A stretch of DNA of 52,971 bases from Cochliopodium minus (GCA_024220525.1 JAMYWO010000007.1:278683-331653); one strand, 5' to 3'; positions 1 through 10,735 are shown, counted from the first letter of the stretch. A program made the numbers and translations. Notes: generated by a model from the letters alone, not told the origin.

Positions 1-90
1 TTCTTCTCCGCATTTTGGGCAAATTTTACCATTCACTTTAAAGTTGTCGAACTTGAATTCCAAAAGTGGTGGATTGTGTTGTGTGATCAT
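1..90 (-). CDS. Partial protein with a CxxC zinc-ribbon-like motif, cut by the window edge
   Basis: Read on the minus strand, an ATG at 90 opens a frame that stays open to base 1. It begins MITQHNPPLLEF and ends with the motif CPKCGEE. A CPxC pair followed by glycine is the usual half of a zinc ribbon, but the partner pair would lie outside the window. The stretch is preceded on the minus strand by a TTAG that could be a splice acceptor, so this could instead be an internal exon of a gene starting elsewhere, or an alternative last exon of the NTPase gene that stops at 160. The function cannot be stated from 30 residues. That it is coding at all is an inference from its codon-like composition and higher GC than the flank. 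Confidence 0.3.
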   Translation of the reverse strand, partial: MITQHNPPLLEFKFDNFKVNGKICPKCGEE

Positions 91-159
91 GCAATAAATC
101 GTGTTTGTATGATCGAGAGTATCTAAGATTAATTTTGAATAAAATTAAATTTTGAAAGG

Positions 160-2911
160 TTAAAAGGAAATTAAGAAATTACATCCAATTGATTTTGAAT
201 ACTTTTCCAAATTGATGTTTCCCAAATGATTGAACAGTTCTTGATCTGGCATTCTGTTGAGTTCTTTTGTTTTATTTTCACGAGATTTGTATTGAAAGAA
301 GATGAAAATGTTTTTCCCCTCAATGGTTTTCAAACCAACCAAAGAATCAATAGCTGTTTCATTCTTTTTGGAAGGTTTGTAAATAGTATTGAAACGAAAT
401 CCATCTGAATCAAATTTTTCACAAAGAAATCTACCTTTATTTGAAAAATTATCTTCATCAACAAAGAATTGAAGTGGAACTAATTTGCCATCTTTGATTT
501 CAACAAGTGATATATTGATGTCTTCCAAAGATCCCTCGAAATCTGTTGATTCTTTCAGAGAATAATTGAACAAGCGTTTAAGAGAAACAGAACATGTTTT
601 AGAGAGAATTTTTGTTGTGAAATCAGATGGCATTTCATTTTCCCTGGATAATTCTTTAATTATTTCTTCGTATGTAGTTTTTTTCATCAATTCTTCAAAT
701 TCATCTTTTCTTTGAGTTTTCCAGGATTTTTCAATTTTTTGTCTTGCAATTTTCATCACATACTCCAGAATTTCATTTTCCTTTTTCAAGTTCCAAAAAT
801 TTCCTGCCTTCAATCCCAACTCTCGAAACAGATCACTCAATTTTTGAGAGTATCCATCCAATGTATCACTTTGAGGATCATACTTGGAAAATTTTTCGAG
901 TTTTTTTAGACTTTCCTCTTTGAAAAATGATAGTTTCTGAATCATTTCTTTTTCTTTTTCTGCATTCATCCAATCTAATTTTTTATTCTTCCAAATTGAT
1001 TCATACATTTTTTTTTCAAGATCTTTGTTTAGAATTGATAAATCTACTTCAATCTCATCATTTATATTGTCAATCAAATAGTCATCATTATTATTATTAT
1101 TATTGGAAGAGATGTTGTTAATGTCAAAAAGCAAAGAATTTTGATTTATCTTATTGTGGGAAATAAATTTATTTTTATTTGGAGAATTTGAAAGAAGATT
1201 GTTCAAATATTTAATATCAACAAGACTGGCTCTGCATTGACACAATAAAGCAAAGAAATTAACATTAAAAGTCTCCCATTTGTCGCCTTCATTTTTGTAA
1301 AAAGTGTTTGCAAGGGTATTACGCAAAAGTTGGCAAACATGTTGTTCATTATTCATATTGGAGAAATTGTATAGAATTGAAATTGAAGTTCTCAAAGGAG
1401 GAGTATAAAGATATTTTTTGAAAAGATGTTTGATGTCTATATCCTCTTTTTTGCGTTCGAACAAAACACCCTCTATCAAAAAATCGAAAAGTTCAATGTC
1501 TGCAAATTTTTTTTTATATTTTTCTTTGACCCCCAACAAAGGAATGCAGACCCATTCCCAAAATCCTTCTTTTTTGACACTCTTTCCAAAACTAAATTGA
1601 GTCCTGATTACTTCAGTAAAATGTGGAATGAGAGAATCTTCAGAATCAAAGTTATATTCTATTATTTTCTTATCTATCATTTCTACACTTCTGGGATGTC
1701 CTCCTGTCATCTTCAATATTTTCAAAACCAACTCACGAATTTGGAGAGGAAATTTGAGGGAGATTTCTATCAATTGTGTTTCATTGAATCTTTCTAAAAA
1801 TGACAAAAAGAAACCTCTCAAAGATAGAGTATTCTCCACATCCAAAATTGTTAGAAAAAGAGTGGGATTCAATGCAGTAATGATGGGAATCAAATTAAAA
1901 TCTTTAAAGTTATTCATTCCCTTCAATAATGCCACCAAGTTTAATTGATCATACCCCAAGTTTTTAATTTCATCAATGGTAATCACAAAAAAAGGGGTTA
2001 TATTTGTTTTTTTGTTCGTTTTTACTTTCACCATTTGGAACAATTCACTCATCACTTCTTCTGTTGTTATTTTTTTTACGAGAGGAAGAAAGAAATTTTT
2101 GAATGAAATGAAATTGAACACATTTGTGTTTTCCAAGTTGAAAAAAAAGCTTTTTTTTTTTTCAAAAATTTTTTTAAAAAATAAAAATAAAAATGACAAT
2201 ATATTTTGTAAAAAAAAAAAGAAAGTTTACCTGTAAAGTAATCTTATCTTAAAATCATCTTCAAGTCTAAAATCTTCTTCTTTTGCATCAAAAGACATTA
2301 CATCATTGTAAGTAATGTTCAAAGCAAATGAACCAGGTAAAGCCTTTTCGACACTTTCACTCATTTCAATTTTATGGGAAGAAAAGAAATCCTTCATTTG
2401 ATTATTTGATACCAAGCTACATATTGTATCCACTGTTCTTGTTTTTCCTTTTTTTTTTAAATTTTTGTTAAGACTTTTAGAAAAGTATTTTGAAAAAAAG
2501 TAGAATACCATTCCCTGGACAATCGTAAATGACAAAAAAGGGAGGAAGTCTGCTGATGTTAGTTTCATTGAAACTTTTTTGCAAAGTGGACTGAAAGTTG
2601 GCTAGAACATTCTGAGAAGGAATGAACTGAGGAAGGTTCTTTATTTTATTGCTAAATTTGTTCATTATTCTCAATTCTTTTTCTTTCTTTAGGATGGGTT
2701 TTAAATGGACTTTTTCTCTCATTTTATATCCTTGTTTTTTTTCAATTCTCTGTCCATTCCACTTTCGTATGAGTTCGCATAGAGATTGAAAATTTATAAT
2801 TTCTCCCCACTGTTTCAAAAAACCTATATCGATTGTATCTTCATTTATTTCACCCAGAGAAAGAACAAATTCAAGTTCTTCTTGAGATATCTCGCCCACC
2901 TTCATTTTTTT
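160..2911 (-). CDS. P-loop NTPase with C-terminal PD-(D/E)XK-like nuclease region (Crinkler/RHS-like)
   Basis: Three exons are seen: 2911-2509, 2447-2231 and 2149-160, giving about 867 residues from the ATG at 2905. The 61-nt first intron falls inside the Walker A loop; splicing restores a canonical loop (YDCPGNGKTRT). A Walker B follows early in exon 3 (FFVITIDEIKNLG). The C-terminal part holds an acidic residue plus a Q-x-K pair (AIDSLVG then IFIFFQYKSRE) spaced like the core of restriction-endonuclease-fold nucleases. An NTPase followed by such a nuclease is the known layout of Crinkler/RHS-type proteins of many eukaryotes. A low-complexity Asn run lies mid-protein. The gene looks whole. 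The exon has a good acceptor (TTTCTTTCTAG) just before 2911, so ATG 2905 may not be the true start; the PB1-like exon at 3866-4120 joins it in phase. Family placement rests on motifs only. Confidence 0.6.
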
Positions 2912-3865
2912 CTAGAAAGAAATTAAAACTGTTGATATATATAAATAATTTTGAGAAATAATTTTTCATATATCTTTCATCAAATATAATTGTTATTCAT
3001 TTTGGAATAGCTTTATTTTATAAAATATCCAATTCATCAAATGAGAATGTATCTTTTTAAAATTAATTTACCTTTGGGCTTTTGTTTGAATCATCCAATA
3101 TGAAATGTATATTCTATAGATTGTAAGAAAATTTAGACTGAATATATATTATAATATTTGCTTGATTAATAATGAATTAGGTGGATATTGGTGTTATTTT
3201 CTCCATTTGTGTTCTAATAAATTTAGGTAATTAATTATATAAAGTAAAATGAGTGTTGAGGATTCAATTCAAGATTTTTGAAACTTTAATAAAAATTATC
3301 ACATATTGAGTATAGGTGAAAGTTAATAAATGACCAAGGTATTATTGTGGTTTCAAATTATTGAATTGACAATATTGAATAATTTATAGATTATTTTGTT
3401 GAGGATAAATAATTATAAGATAATAATTATATGGTGATAAAACAAAATATCCCATCATAAAAGCAAATTTTTAATATTATGTGAGAATAGTTCTATCAAG
3501 ATAAAAATATAAATAAATAATGTAATGGATTGTTGAATTAGTTTGATGTACCTGTGATTGTTTGAGCGGTTGTATCTATTATTGTGAGGAAAAAATAGTT
3601 TTTCATATGAAGGGTAAGATATTATAGGATAAATATTTATTTATTTCTTAAAATTTTTCATTGAGTAAAAGTTGATGACTTTTATTAAAGGGATCAGTAA
3701 TATCATAAGTTAATATTTTTAATATGGGGATTTAGGATCTGTGCATGAATAAATAAAATTTAAAAAGATGATATTGTTAATTTTTGAGAAAATATCAATA
3801 TTATAATGGTAATATCAAATATTTTTTGGATAAAATAAATGTTTTAGGTATAAAGAATTTGATAC
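2912..3865 (-). other. Long non-coding stretch: probable intron of the NTPase gene, or intergenic
   Basis: This 954-base segment shows no open frame of note on either strand and no recognisable gene, RNA or repeat. On the minus strand it begins with GTATCA and ends with a pyrimidine-rich CTAG, as an intron would, and it joins two phase-0 exon ends. It is longer than the other introns in the window, so two separate genes remain possible. Confidence 0.45.
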
Positions 3866-4120
3866 CGTCAAATCTATTAAAATTTTTAAACGCTCCTCCA
3901 TTAATAATTTTTCCCACTCTTCCTGTTTCGATATCTCGACGTAAATATCAACATCAAAGTATTTGAGTAAGTATTGATCAGAATGAAGATCAAAGTTTTT
4001 CAAAATCTCTTCAAATAATTCACTAATATTATTTGTTCTCAGAGTTAACTTTTTAAAAGTGGGTGTTATTGAATTATTTTTGGGATCAATTGCCACAAAA
4101 ATATTTTTTTCTTGGTCCAT
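3866..4120 (-). CDS. PB1/ubiquitin-like domain exon, probable N-terminus of the NTPase-nuclease
   Basis: An ATG at 4120 preceded by a poly-A run opens an 85-codon exon ending at a GTATCA donor. If unspliced, the frame runs on to a stop at 3815 (101 residues). The order of elements resembles a PB1 or other beta-grasp fold: a basic first strand (KKLTLRTNN), a helix (ISELFEEILKNF), the acidic loop seen as KYFDVDIYVEI, a second helix (QEEWEKLLMEE) and a last strand (LKILIDLT). PB1 domains mediate pairing between signalling proteins. Crinkler-type proteins carry a ubiquitin-like header before the NTPase, which is the context here, and the exon ends in the same phase as the NTPase exon begins. The domain call is from the pattern of strands and acidic residues, not from a search. 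Confidence 0.5.
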
Positions 4121-5502
4121 TTTTTTTATTTTTTCTCAAAAATATAATGAATTTAAAATGTTTATTAGTGAACTTGTTTTCCCACAAAAAATGGAAGATA
4201 CGATGTGGAAGATTTTGGAGAAAAATCATATTTAAAGCTCATTAATCTTTTAAAAAGGAATGCGATTAAAATTTGGATATATTTGAATCAATTTACAAAG
4301 TATATAATTTATAATACAAACATAGAATCAAACCTAGGTTATTGATGGTTTAAAAAATATTATTTTTTTTTTTTTTTTTTGATGATTGAGGATATATAAT
4401 AGTTTTGAATATTTACTTGAAAATATTGAAAATTTATTGATTCTATGGATTGATGATAAACACAAAAAAGATAATGAGATGGATTGGAAGGAATCAGTGA
4501 TGGTTTCTTTATGATTATTTTTATTTCTATAAAAATTATGCCAATCCAATTTTGAAGAATCCCATCCAGGATAGAAACAAACATACTTGCTTTGTTATGT
4601 TGTTTGTTGTGATTCTTTTTTCAAAACATTTTTCATAATTTGAGTTTCATTCTTCTTTTCTTTCAAAATTTTACGAAGATTGGTTTACACTCTGAACAAT
4701 TTGGATTATACCTCCATTTTTTATTTATTTTTTTAAAGTGATAATTAAATAAAATATTCTTGAAAAGTAAAATATCTCGGTCGTGTACGCTGGGCTCAAA
4801 TCTTATCATTACACAATAAATATAAATGATCTCTCTGTAAAAAATATATATTTAACGATATTTTATTTGTATTTAAGAGCAAAACAAAAGAATCAAATTC
4901 CATTTTATTTCTGGATAACAAGAACATTGGAAATGAAGAAAAACATTGGGCAAATCTTATCATTTGATAAATAAAAATTATTTCAAATATTTGTTTCGAA
5001 TTTTCTTCTCTTAATTTATCTCAAAAGTGTACACTGTGGCGACATTCTTTTAATTACATATTGCCATAGTTACTATTTGTTGAAATAAGGAATAATCCTT
5101 GGTTTTTTTTATGATCAGAATTTTGAGAAAATTGCATTTTTTTTATTTTTTATTTGATCACAAATATATATTTAGTTCAAACCACCATTTGGATAGATTT
5201 TATACAATATCATTCTTTATTTGCTCTGAATTTTATTTAATTTTGAAAATATCTTTTGTTATTGTTTTCTAGCCATGTTTTTTGCCAAGGAACAACATTC
5301 ACAAACAAAAATGATTAAGTTATTTGTACTAAAAAAACAGTTCTGGTACAGGGTGTCTTTTTTTAAATGGCACCCTGTTGCTCCTGTTAACTATCTGTAT
5401 TTTGAGTGAAAACACGCTGTTTCCTATACGTTAGTGTTGATCTTTCTTTATTTTAAATATTCATAAAACTCTTTTTAATTTAATTTTATAAATAAAATTT
5501 AA
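4121..5502. other. Intergenic region without recognised genes
   Basis: About 1.4 kb with only short, low-complexity open frames. I see no conserved protein. Two short GC-richer islands stand out: around 4774-4800 and around 5336-5425; the latter forms the hairpin listed separately. Confidence 0.5.
5336..5388. other. Hairpin-forming GC-rich island
   Basis: ACAGGGTGTC at 5348-5357 pairs with GGCACCCTGT at 5369-5378 over 10 bp with one wobble, around an 11-base T-rich loop. AACAG at 5336-5340 and CTGTT at 5384-5388 can add an outer helix. It lies in an otherwise AT-rich intergenic region. It could be a small structured RNA or the end of a short inverted-repeat element; I do not recognise a family. 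Confidence 0.35.
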
Positions 5503-6463
5503 TTAATCTTCAATCAAGTTGATGATACTATTTTCTCTTTTTCTTTTCAGTACATTCTCATCTTTATCTTTGATGACATAGTCCATTAGTTTGGCAGAAG
5601 AAATGTGAGCACAAATCATCTGGGAAATAGGACGAGGAAATTTTATCCTCTTGGAAAGAATCAACCAACAAATGATTTCTATTTTTTAAAAAATAAACAA
5701 AAAAAAAAACGAAAAATAATAAAATTTGCATTTACCTGGACAAGATAAATCATGAGAAATGTATTTATGTTTGAATATTTTCATTTTAAAAGATTTTTGA
5801 TCTTCAAGAGTCTTGAGTTCTATTGGATGAAAAGAAGATGTATGTTGGCTTCCAGGGTTAGATATTCTGAACTTATCTACTATGGAAAGGTATTTTTCGT
5901 AATATCTATCAATGTTTACCAATCTCATTCTAAAAAATAAAATAAAAATAAAATAAAAATAGAAAAAAATAGAAAAAATTAATAAAATATAACCTGAAAA
6001 TAAGTTCTGCAATACATTTCACAGTTCTATATTTATTCATTTTCAACTCACTAAAAGTTTTTGCGTACTCTGACTTGGGAAAGATGTGGCTCCTTGGATA
6101 GAAATAATGTATCAACTCCCTCAAAGATAATCTCTGCTCAACTATTTTTAGTTCGTTTGCATATTCCACAAATTTTTCTTTTAAAGAAATAATTCCTGGA
6201 AAAAAAAAATTAAGAACAAATATTATTAATTATATTATTATTTTTATTGATTTAACCTTTTGCAATACAAAACCCATCAAACTCTTCCCTCATCATACTT
6301 GCAAAATTGAGCCTGAATATTTTGTTTTCAAAGTCAAAGTATTTGAATGTGGACAACTTGATGCTGTAGTCGTTGAAATAAACTTTCCTAGGCTTTTCAA
6401 AGTCTGTTGGCAAATAAGAATCGTTTGATTCCTGAGATTTATTAACATAAACAGGCAAAAATC
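5503..6463 (-). CDS. Unknown protein, 5' end missing
   Basis: Four minus-strand exons are joined by GT-AG introns with consistent phase: about 6463-6257, 6196-5994, 5937-5736 and 5676-5503, with the stop at 5503-5505. They give some 258 residues. The first visible exon starts at a splice acceptor (TAG at 6464-6466), not at a methionine, so at least one upstream exon is missing; the would-be intron runs straight into the TTTATTTTA microsatellite. Two of the donors are GTTAAA and GTTATA rather than GTAA. The protein is mixed alpha/beta-looking, with no signal peptide, membrane span or motif that I recognise, and ends in a basic KRKREN stretch. Function unknown. Confidence 0.55.
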
Positions 6464-6479
6464 CTATTTTTTATTTTTA

Positions 6480-6597
6480 TTTATTTTATTTATTTTATTT
6501 ATTTTATTTATTTTATTTATTTTATTCATTTTATTTATTTTATTTATTTTATTTATTTTTTTCATTTATTTCATTTATTTATTTTTATTTATTTTAG
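6480..6597. repeat. TTTATTTTA microsatellite
   Basis: A run of the 9-base unit TTTATTTTA with a few variant units, ending at the acceptor of the peptidase exon at 6598. The same unit fills 36100-36216. It lies between a minus-strand gene whose 5' end is missing and a plus-strand gene whose 5' end is missing, which is the expected place for an assembly join. Confidence 0.8.
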
Positions 6598-7836
6598 ATA
6601 TGGCCACATAGTCAGTGTTGTTAGAGTTGATTCTGATTTTCCTTCTAATGACACTTCATATCACGGTACAGACGTGATTTATTTCGATGACCATGGACTA
6701 TTCACAAAAGTAATACGATAAAATAATTTTTTGTTAACAAATTAATTTATTTTTTATTTTAAAATATTTTTTAATTTTTAAAATATTTTTTTACATTAAT
6801 TTTTTTAAAATGTTTTTAATTTTTTTACTCAATTTTTTTTACTTTAATTAAATTTATTGATTTTTTAATTTTTTCCGATTTTATTTATTTTAATTTTTTT
6901 TCAATTTTTTAAATATTTTTTCTTAATTTTTTAATATTAATTTTTTATGTTAATTTTAATTTAATTTTTTAATTTTAAAGATGAGTTCTAGTTTTGACAG
7001 TAAATACACTGACAACCCTGCAATACCTCCAGGAGCAGACGACTCTCGTTGTACGCCATACATCTACGGGTACATCTTTGACAACTTCTACACTTCCACC
7101 TCCAAGAAAAAACACTACAAGTTGGATTTACCTGGTTCATCTTCAAGCAAAAAAAATTATGCCAATGTAATCACTGGAATTCAAGATAGAGATGTAAAAG
7201 AAAAAAAGAAATAATTTGTTATTTTAATTATTTAATAAATTTAACAAATTTACTTTATTTTTAATTTTTAATTTTTAATTTTTTAATTTTTTTAATTATT
7301 TTTAATTTTTAATTTTTAATTTTTTAATTTTTTTAATTTTTTTAATTTATTATTTTTCAAAAAACATTTTTTTTTTTTGATAGGGAGTTACTTTACCTGT
7401 CAGTTTGAGCATTTTGAACAATTATAGTCCCCAAGATCCAATAGTGGGGTACAGATACGAAAATCCCATGATTGGAACCTCAAAGGAAGGTGACAGCGTC
7501 ACTAACGATGCTCCCAAAGCAATGAATCTCCAAATACAAGCATCAGTCTCAAACCTAAAAATTGGTATTTTAATTTTAAAGTATTTTAATGTATTTTAAT
7601 TTTTAATTTTTTTTTTAAAAAAAGGGATATCTTATAACTTGTATTTTTATCTTTTTAACGATAGACCTCTCAAATCGGAGCCTTTAAATGTTCCCTCTTT
7701 TAACTTCAATTCCAATTCAAAATTGGCTTACAAAGTTGTTTCTTTTGTGGCTTCTTCTATTTCTTATCAATCTATCTTTGATATTTCGTCGACTGATACT
7801 GTTGTCTTTAGATGTGTGCCTGCTTCTGCTCCTTAA
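6598..7836 (+). CDS. C-terminal part of a C39-like secreted cysteine peptidase family protein
   Basis: Four exons: 6598-6708, 6980-7192, 7384-7565 and 7624-7836, phase-consistent, with stop TAA at 7834-7836. The first exon opens with YGHIVSVVRVDSD, the form of the histidine-bearing strand in C39-like papain-fold peptidases. The remainder is a beta-rich domain ending FRCVPASAP. No start methionine precedes the first exon; it begins at an AG acceptor after a microsatellite intron. The N-terminal half of just such a protein, with signal peptide and the cysteine motif, sits at 34944-36074 and ends in the complementary phase (CC + A). I infer that the two are halves of one gene, or of very close paralogues, separated by assembly. 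Peptidase activity is inferred from motifs only. Confidence 0.6.
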
Positions 7837-8286
7837 AAATTAAAAATAGGATTTATTCTGAAATATAATTTTTTGTATTTTCAAATATTTTTGCTTAAAA
7901 GATATTTAAAATTAAATTAAAAATAAATTAAAATAAAATAAATTTGTTTATAAAAATTCTTCTACAAATCTTCCTTGTAAAATTCTCATTGTAAATTGAA
8001 CATCCAAATGATCAGTTGGAAAAGATAATCTTCAACTTCTGAAATACATTTCCAACATTAATGGAACTCAAAATGGATGAATATACACTGATACTTTATT
8101 TTACAGAACAAGAATTAGGATAGAGTTTGGAAAATGATGATGGAAGTAAAAATTAAATAAAAAACATTTTCCTCAATTATTCATCAAAACAGAAGATTCA
8201 TAAAATGGATAATAATTCTTTTTTTATTTACAAAATTTCTTTTTCTTTCAAATTATTAAACAGATCAACATGTTTTATAATCCTCT
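7837..8286. other. Intergenic, nothing recognised
   Basis: About 450 bases between convergent genes. No open frame, repeat or structured element that I can support, apart from a 3' untranslated stretch of the minus-strand gene (around 8222-8286) that is also present in the related copies at 36 and 38 kb. Confidence 0.5.
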
Positions 8287-8541
8287 CTACCAATTAATTT
8301 TGAATTTAGGAAACAATTCAAAGTTTCCTTCTTTGTTTTGTTTTGAGATCCAATGTTGATTCTTTCCTGTTTCTCCATAATATCCTCCTTTTTTGTAAAT
8401 TGATGAGTCTGGGTTTTGGAATAATTGATGGTAAGATGAGACTCCAACAAGCCCGAAAACACAAGAGATTGGAACTGCAAGAGGAGCCCAATATCCAACA
8501 TCTTTTTTCATTTGTTTTGAGATTAAAGAAATTGTATTCAT
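8287..8541 (-). CDS. Small single-span protein, NDUFA4/MLRQ-like
   Basis: An 84-residue single-exon gene with stop TAG at 8287-8289. Residues about 14-35 form one hydrophobic helix (APLAVPISCVFGLVGVSS) followed by QLFQNPDSSIYKK and a short polar tail ending in Trp. One N-terminal membrane helix followed by an NPD motif and a tail of about 40 residues is the layout of the MLRQ/NDUFA4 family associated with respiratory complexes of the inner mitochondrial membrane. The match is in layout and the NPD motif only, so a B12D-like or unrelated mitochondrial protein is possible. It is the only intact copy of three: a 3' half lies at 36218-36302 and a damaged copy at 38112-38360, with shared 3' flanks. 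Confidence 0.45.
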   Translation of the reverse strand: MNTISLISKQMKKDVGYWAPLAVPISCVFGLVGVSSYHQLFQNPDSSIYKKGGYYGETGKNQHWISKQNKEGNFELFPKFKINW

Positions 8542-9018
8542 TTTTTTTTTTGTTTAGGTTTTGTTTAGGTTTTGTTTGTTTTTTTTTTTATTTTGAAAAT
8601 TTCCGACAAAAAAAAAATTTTAAAAATAAAAAATAATCAAATTTAAATGGAATTTATAACAAATTTCAAACAAATTTCAAACAAATATCTGTGAATACTT
8701 TAAATTTGACAATTCATTCTTATTCAAATGCCTTCTAATCCAGATTCATCAATTTTATTGACCATTTCCAATCATCCAAAAGATTTTGTTTATATAACAA
8801 ATTTCAAACAAATTTCTGATAATAATTTAAATTTGACAATTCACATTCTAATAAGAATTAATCCTTTATTCTTCCAATAAATTAAAATACTTGATTTTAT
8901 AACAATTTAATAAATTGAAATTCCGAATAAAAAAAAACTTATTTGTGTGTAATGTGTTGTAATATTTTGTCTTTTGTGTTGAGGTTTTATGTGTATGTTT
9001 TTGTGTGGGTGTGAAAAA
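8542..9018. other. Intergenic region holding the direct repeat
   Basis: Besides the two repeat copies there is a GT-rich stretch at about 8943-9015 next to the 3' end of the zinc-cluster gene. No gene seen. Confidence 0.5.
8654..8850. repeat. Imperfect direct repeat, two copies about 139 bases apart
   Basis: The stretch TATAACAAATTTCAAACAAA followed further on by TTTAAATTTGACAATTCA occurs at about 8654-8717 and again at about 8793-8843. The two copies differ by small substitutions and one short insertion. The repeat lies upstream of two minus-strand genes. It could hold paired regulatory sites or be a local duplication. Confidence 0.55.
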
Positions 9019-9612
9019 TCAAAAGAAGTTATGAAAAGAATGATTTGTTTCGAAAAAATTCATGCTTTGTTTACTTCCTCCATGATTAAGAAAACTGTCG
9101 TCTCCAAAGAAGTTTTTGAGATAAAATGTTTCGTCGAAATCTTCAATTTGAAAGTTGACTTCGAAATTCATATCGATAGGAACATGTAGAAACTTGAAAT
9201 CCTCTGCATTGATCTGATTATTCATTGGGAGATCCACATCTTCCTTTTTGATTTTTTTATTATTGATTGGGATGGTTGATATTTCTTGGATGATATTGTG
9301 TTCATCCTCCATCTTTCTTTTATTCATCAATCTTCTTTGTTTCCTTTGTTCCTTTTTCTTTTTTGCCAATTCTAATTTTCTCTTCTCCAAATTTTCTTTG
9401 GTGGTATTGAATGGTCTTCCTCTTTTCTTTTCCGACAAATTCACTTCGCATTTCCATCCCTTTTCCAAGCAATGAGAACATGTTGGAAACATTTTATCGC
9501 ATTTGTGATGTATCCTTGAACAATTCTTGCAAGATATCTTGTGAATTGTATGCGGATAATTAATATTCCCTCCACAGTTATTATCTTTCAAATCATTTTT
9601 TATTATTTCCAT
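9019..9612 (-). CDS. Zn2Cys6 (fungal-type zinc cluster) transcription factor with AT-hook
   Basis: A 197-residue single-exon gene. Residues about 29-53 hold six cysteines (CKNCSRIHHKC, then CSHCLEKGWKC) spaced C-x2-C-x6-C-x6-C-x2-C-x6-C, the binuclear zinc cluster of the GAL4 type, which binds DNA. Directly after it comes KKRGRPFNTTKE, whose RGRP core is an AT-hook, and then a long basic helix rich in Lys/Arg that may be a nuclear signal or a coiled coil. The C-terminal half is acidic and contains VPIDMNFEVNF. The paralogue at 10736-11386 has the same three parts in the same order. No fungal middle-homology region is present, so this is a short, stripped form. It is likely nuclear; its targets are unknown. 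Zn2Cys6 proteins are dominated by fungi but are also known from some amoebae. Confidence 0.8.
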   Translation of the reverse strand: MEIIKNDLKDNNCGGNINYPHTIHKISCKNCSRIHHKCDKMFPTCSHCLEKGWKCEVNLSEKKRGRPFNTTKENLEKRKLELAKKKKEQRKQRRLMNKRKMEDEHNIIQEISTIPINNKKIKKEDVDLPMNNQINAEDFKFLHVPIDMNFEVNFQIEDFDETFYLKNFFGDDSFLNHGGSKQSMNFFETNHSFHNFF

Positions 9613-10735
9613 TTTTATATCTTGTTTATGTTTTATGGATTGGTGTGTATTGAAATATTTTGAAAGATTATGTCAATCTTTTGTATTTTGTGTGATTTCT
9701 TTTTTTTTTTTTTTTTTTTTTGATTTTAAATTATTATTTTTTTTTTTTATATATATAATTTTCCTTTTATATTTGAGAGAAATTCCAAGCGAATTAAAAT
9801 TTTCCACCCTCCACCTAAAAGAAAATTCAATAATATTCAAAAATTTAATAAAACTATCTTTTCTCAATTTCATTCCACCACAAAATCAGTGAAGAATCTT
9901 TACAAAGATATCAACTTCCTCCAACAATGAGAAACATGAAATCAATATAAACCTCCTCAAGTAATTGAAATATAAAACATATCAAACCAGTTTTTCTATC
10001 AAATTTACATTAAAGGTTCATCAAATAAATTAAAGAGTTAAAACATTTTTAATTCAAAAATGTTTATGTAAGGCTTCATAAAATTGATCATAGATTAAAC
10101 ATAGGAAAATTAAATAAATTTTATAAATTTTTGCTCAGTAAAAAATAAATGTGATTTAACAAAAATAAATAAAAGAAATTGAGGAATCCATTTCAAAATG
10201 TATTTGAGGAAATATGAGGAAATAAAATAAATTATTTTATTTTATCTCCTCTTTAACGCAGAATTAAATTTTGATTGAAAATTGTAATGAAATAAACTAT
10301 AATTCACAATTTTGTTTAAAAATTATTTATTTGAGATGAGACTCGGAGAATAGATTGAAACTTCAAGATCCCAAAAACTCACATCTTTTTTCTTTTGTTT
10401 TGAGTAAGTTTTTGTTGTTATTTGAGTGCCATCATTTAAATTTAAAGAAATTCAAAGATAAAAAATGAATGTCATTAAATAAAAACGAATTTTTTTGGTT
10501 GCAATTTCAATAAACGAAAATAAACAATATTAATCCTCTAATTTTGAATGATCATAGATAAATCTTTAATTTTTTTGCACTTTTTTTTTATCATTTATCT
10601 TAATTTTTAAATTTCACCTAAATTGAATTTTATAAAGTATTGATAAAGATTTTTATTGCAATGAATTCCGAACAAAATTGTTTTTTTTTTGAATAAAATA
10701 CACTTTTACCCCGAGATTCCAAGAATGGAAAAGTT
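9613..10735. other. Intergenic region between the two zinc-cluster genes
   Basis: About 1.1 kb, very AT-rich, with a T homopolymer near 9700-9722 and only short low-complexity frames. Both neighbouring genes are on the minus strand, so this holds the promoter of the 9.0 kb gene and the 3' end of the 10.7 kb gene. I see no shared operator-like motif. Confidence 0.5.

Noticed and set aside
160-2911. Reading the NTPase gene as frame-shifted in the P loop
   Set aside because: A 61-nt GT-AG intron (2508-2448) accounts for the frame change and yields a perfect Walker A loop, so the gene appears whole.
4334-4584. Minus-strand open frames of about 70 residues
   Set aside because: Low-complexity Ile/Lys/Ser composition over a T homopolymer, no start context, no recognisable domain.
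5336-5425. tRNA or snRNA gene
   Set aside because: The hairpin has no cloverleaf, anticodon arm or T-loop consensus, and no Sm-site or other diagnostic element.
6480-6597. Telomere-like or CRISPR-like array
   Set aside because: A 9-base A/T microsatellite without spacers or G-rich strand; the same unit is found in other introns.
9635-9892. Plus-strand frame of 85 residues with Phe runs
   Set aside because: Built on poly-T sequence between two minus-strand genes; no conserved content.
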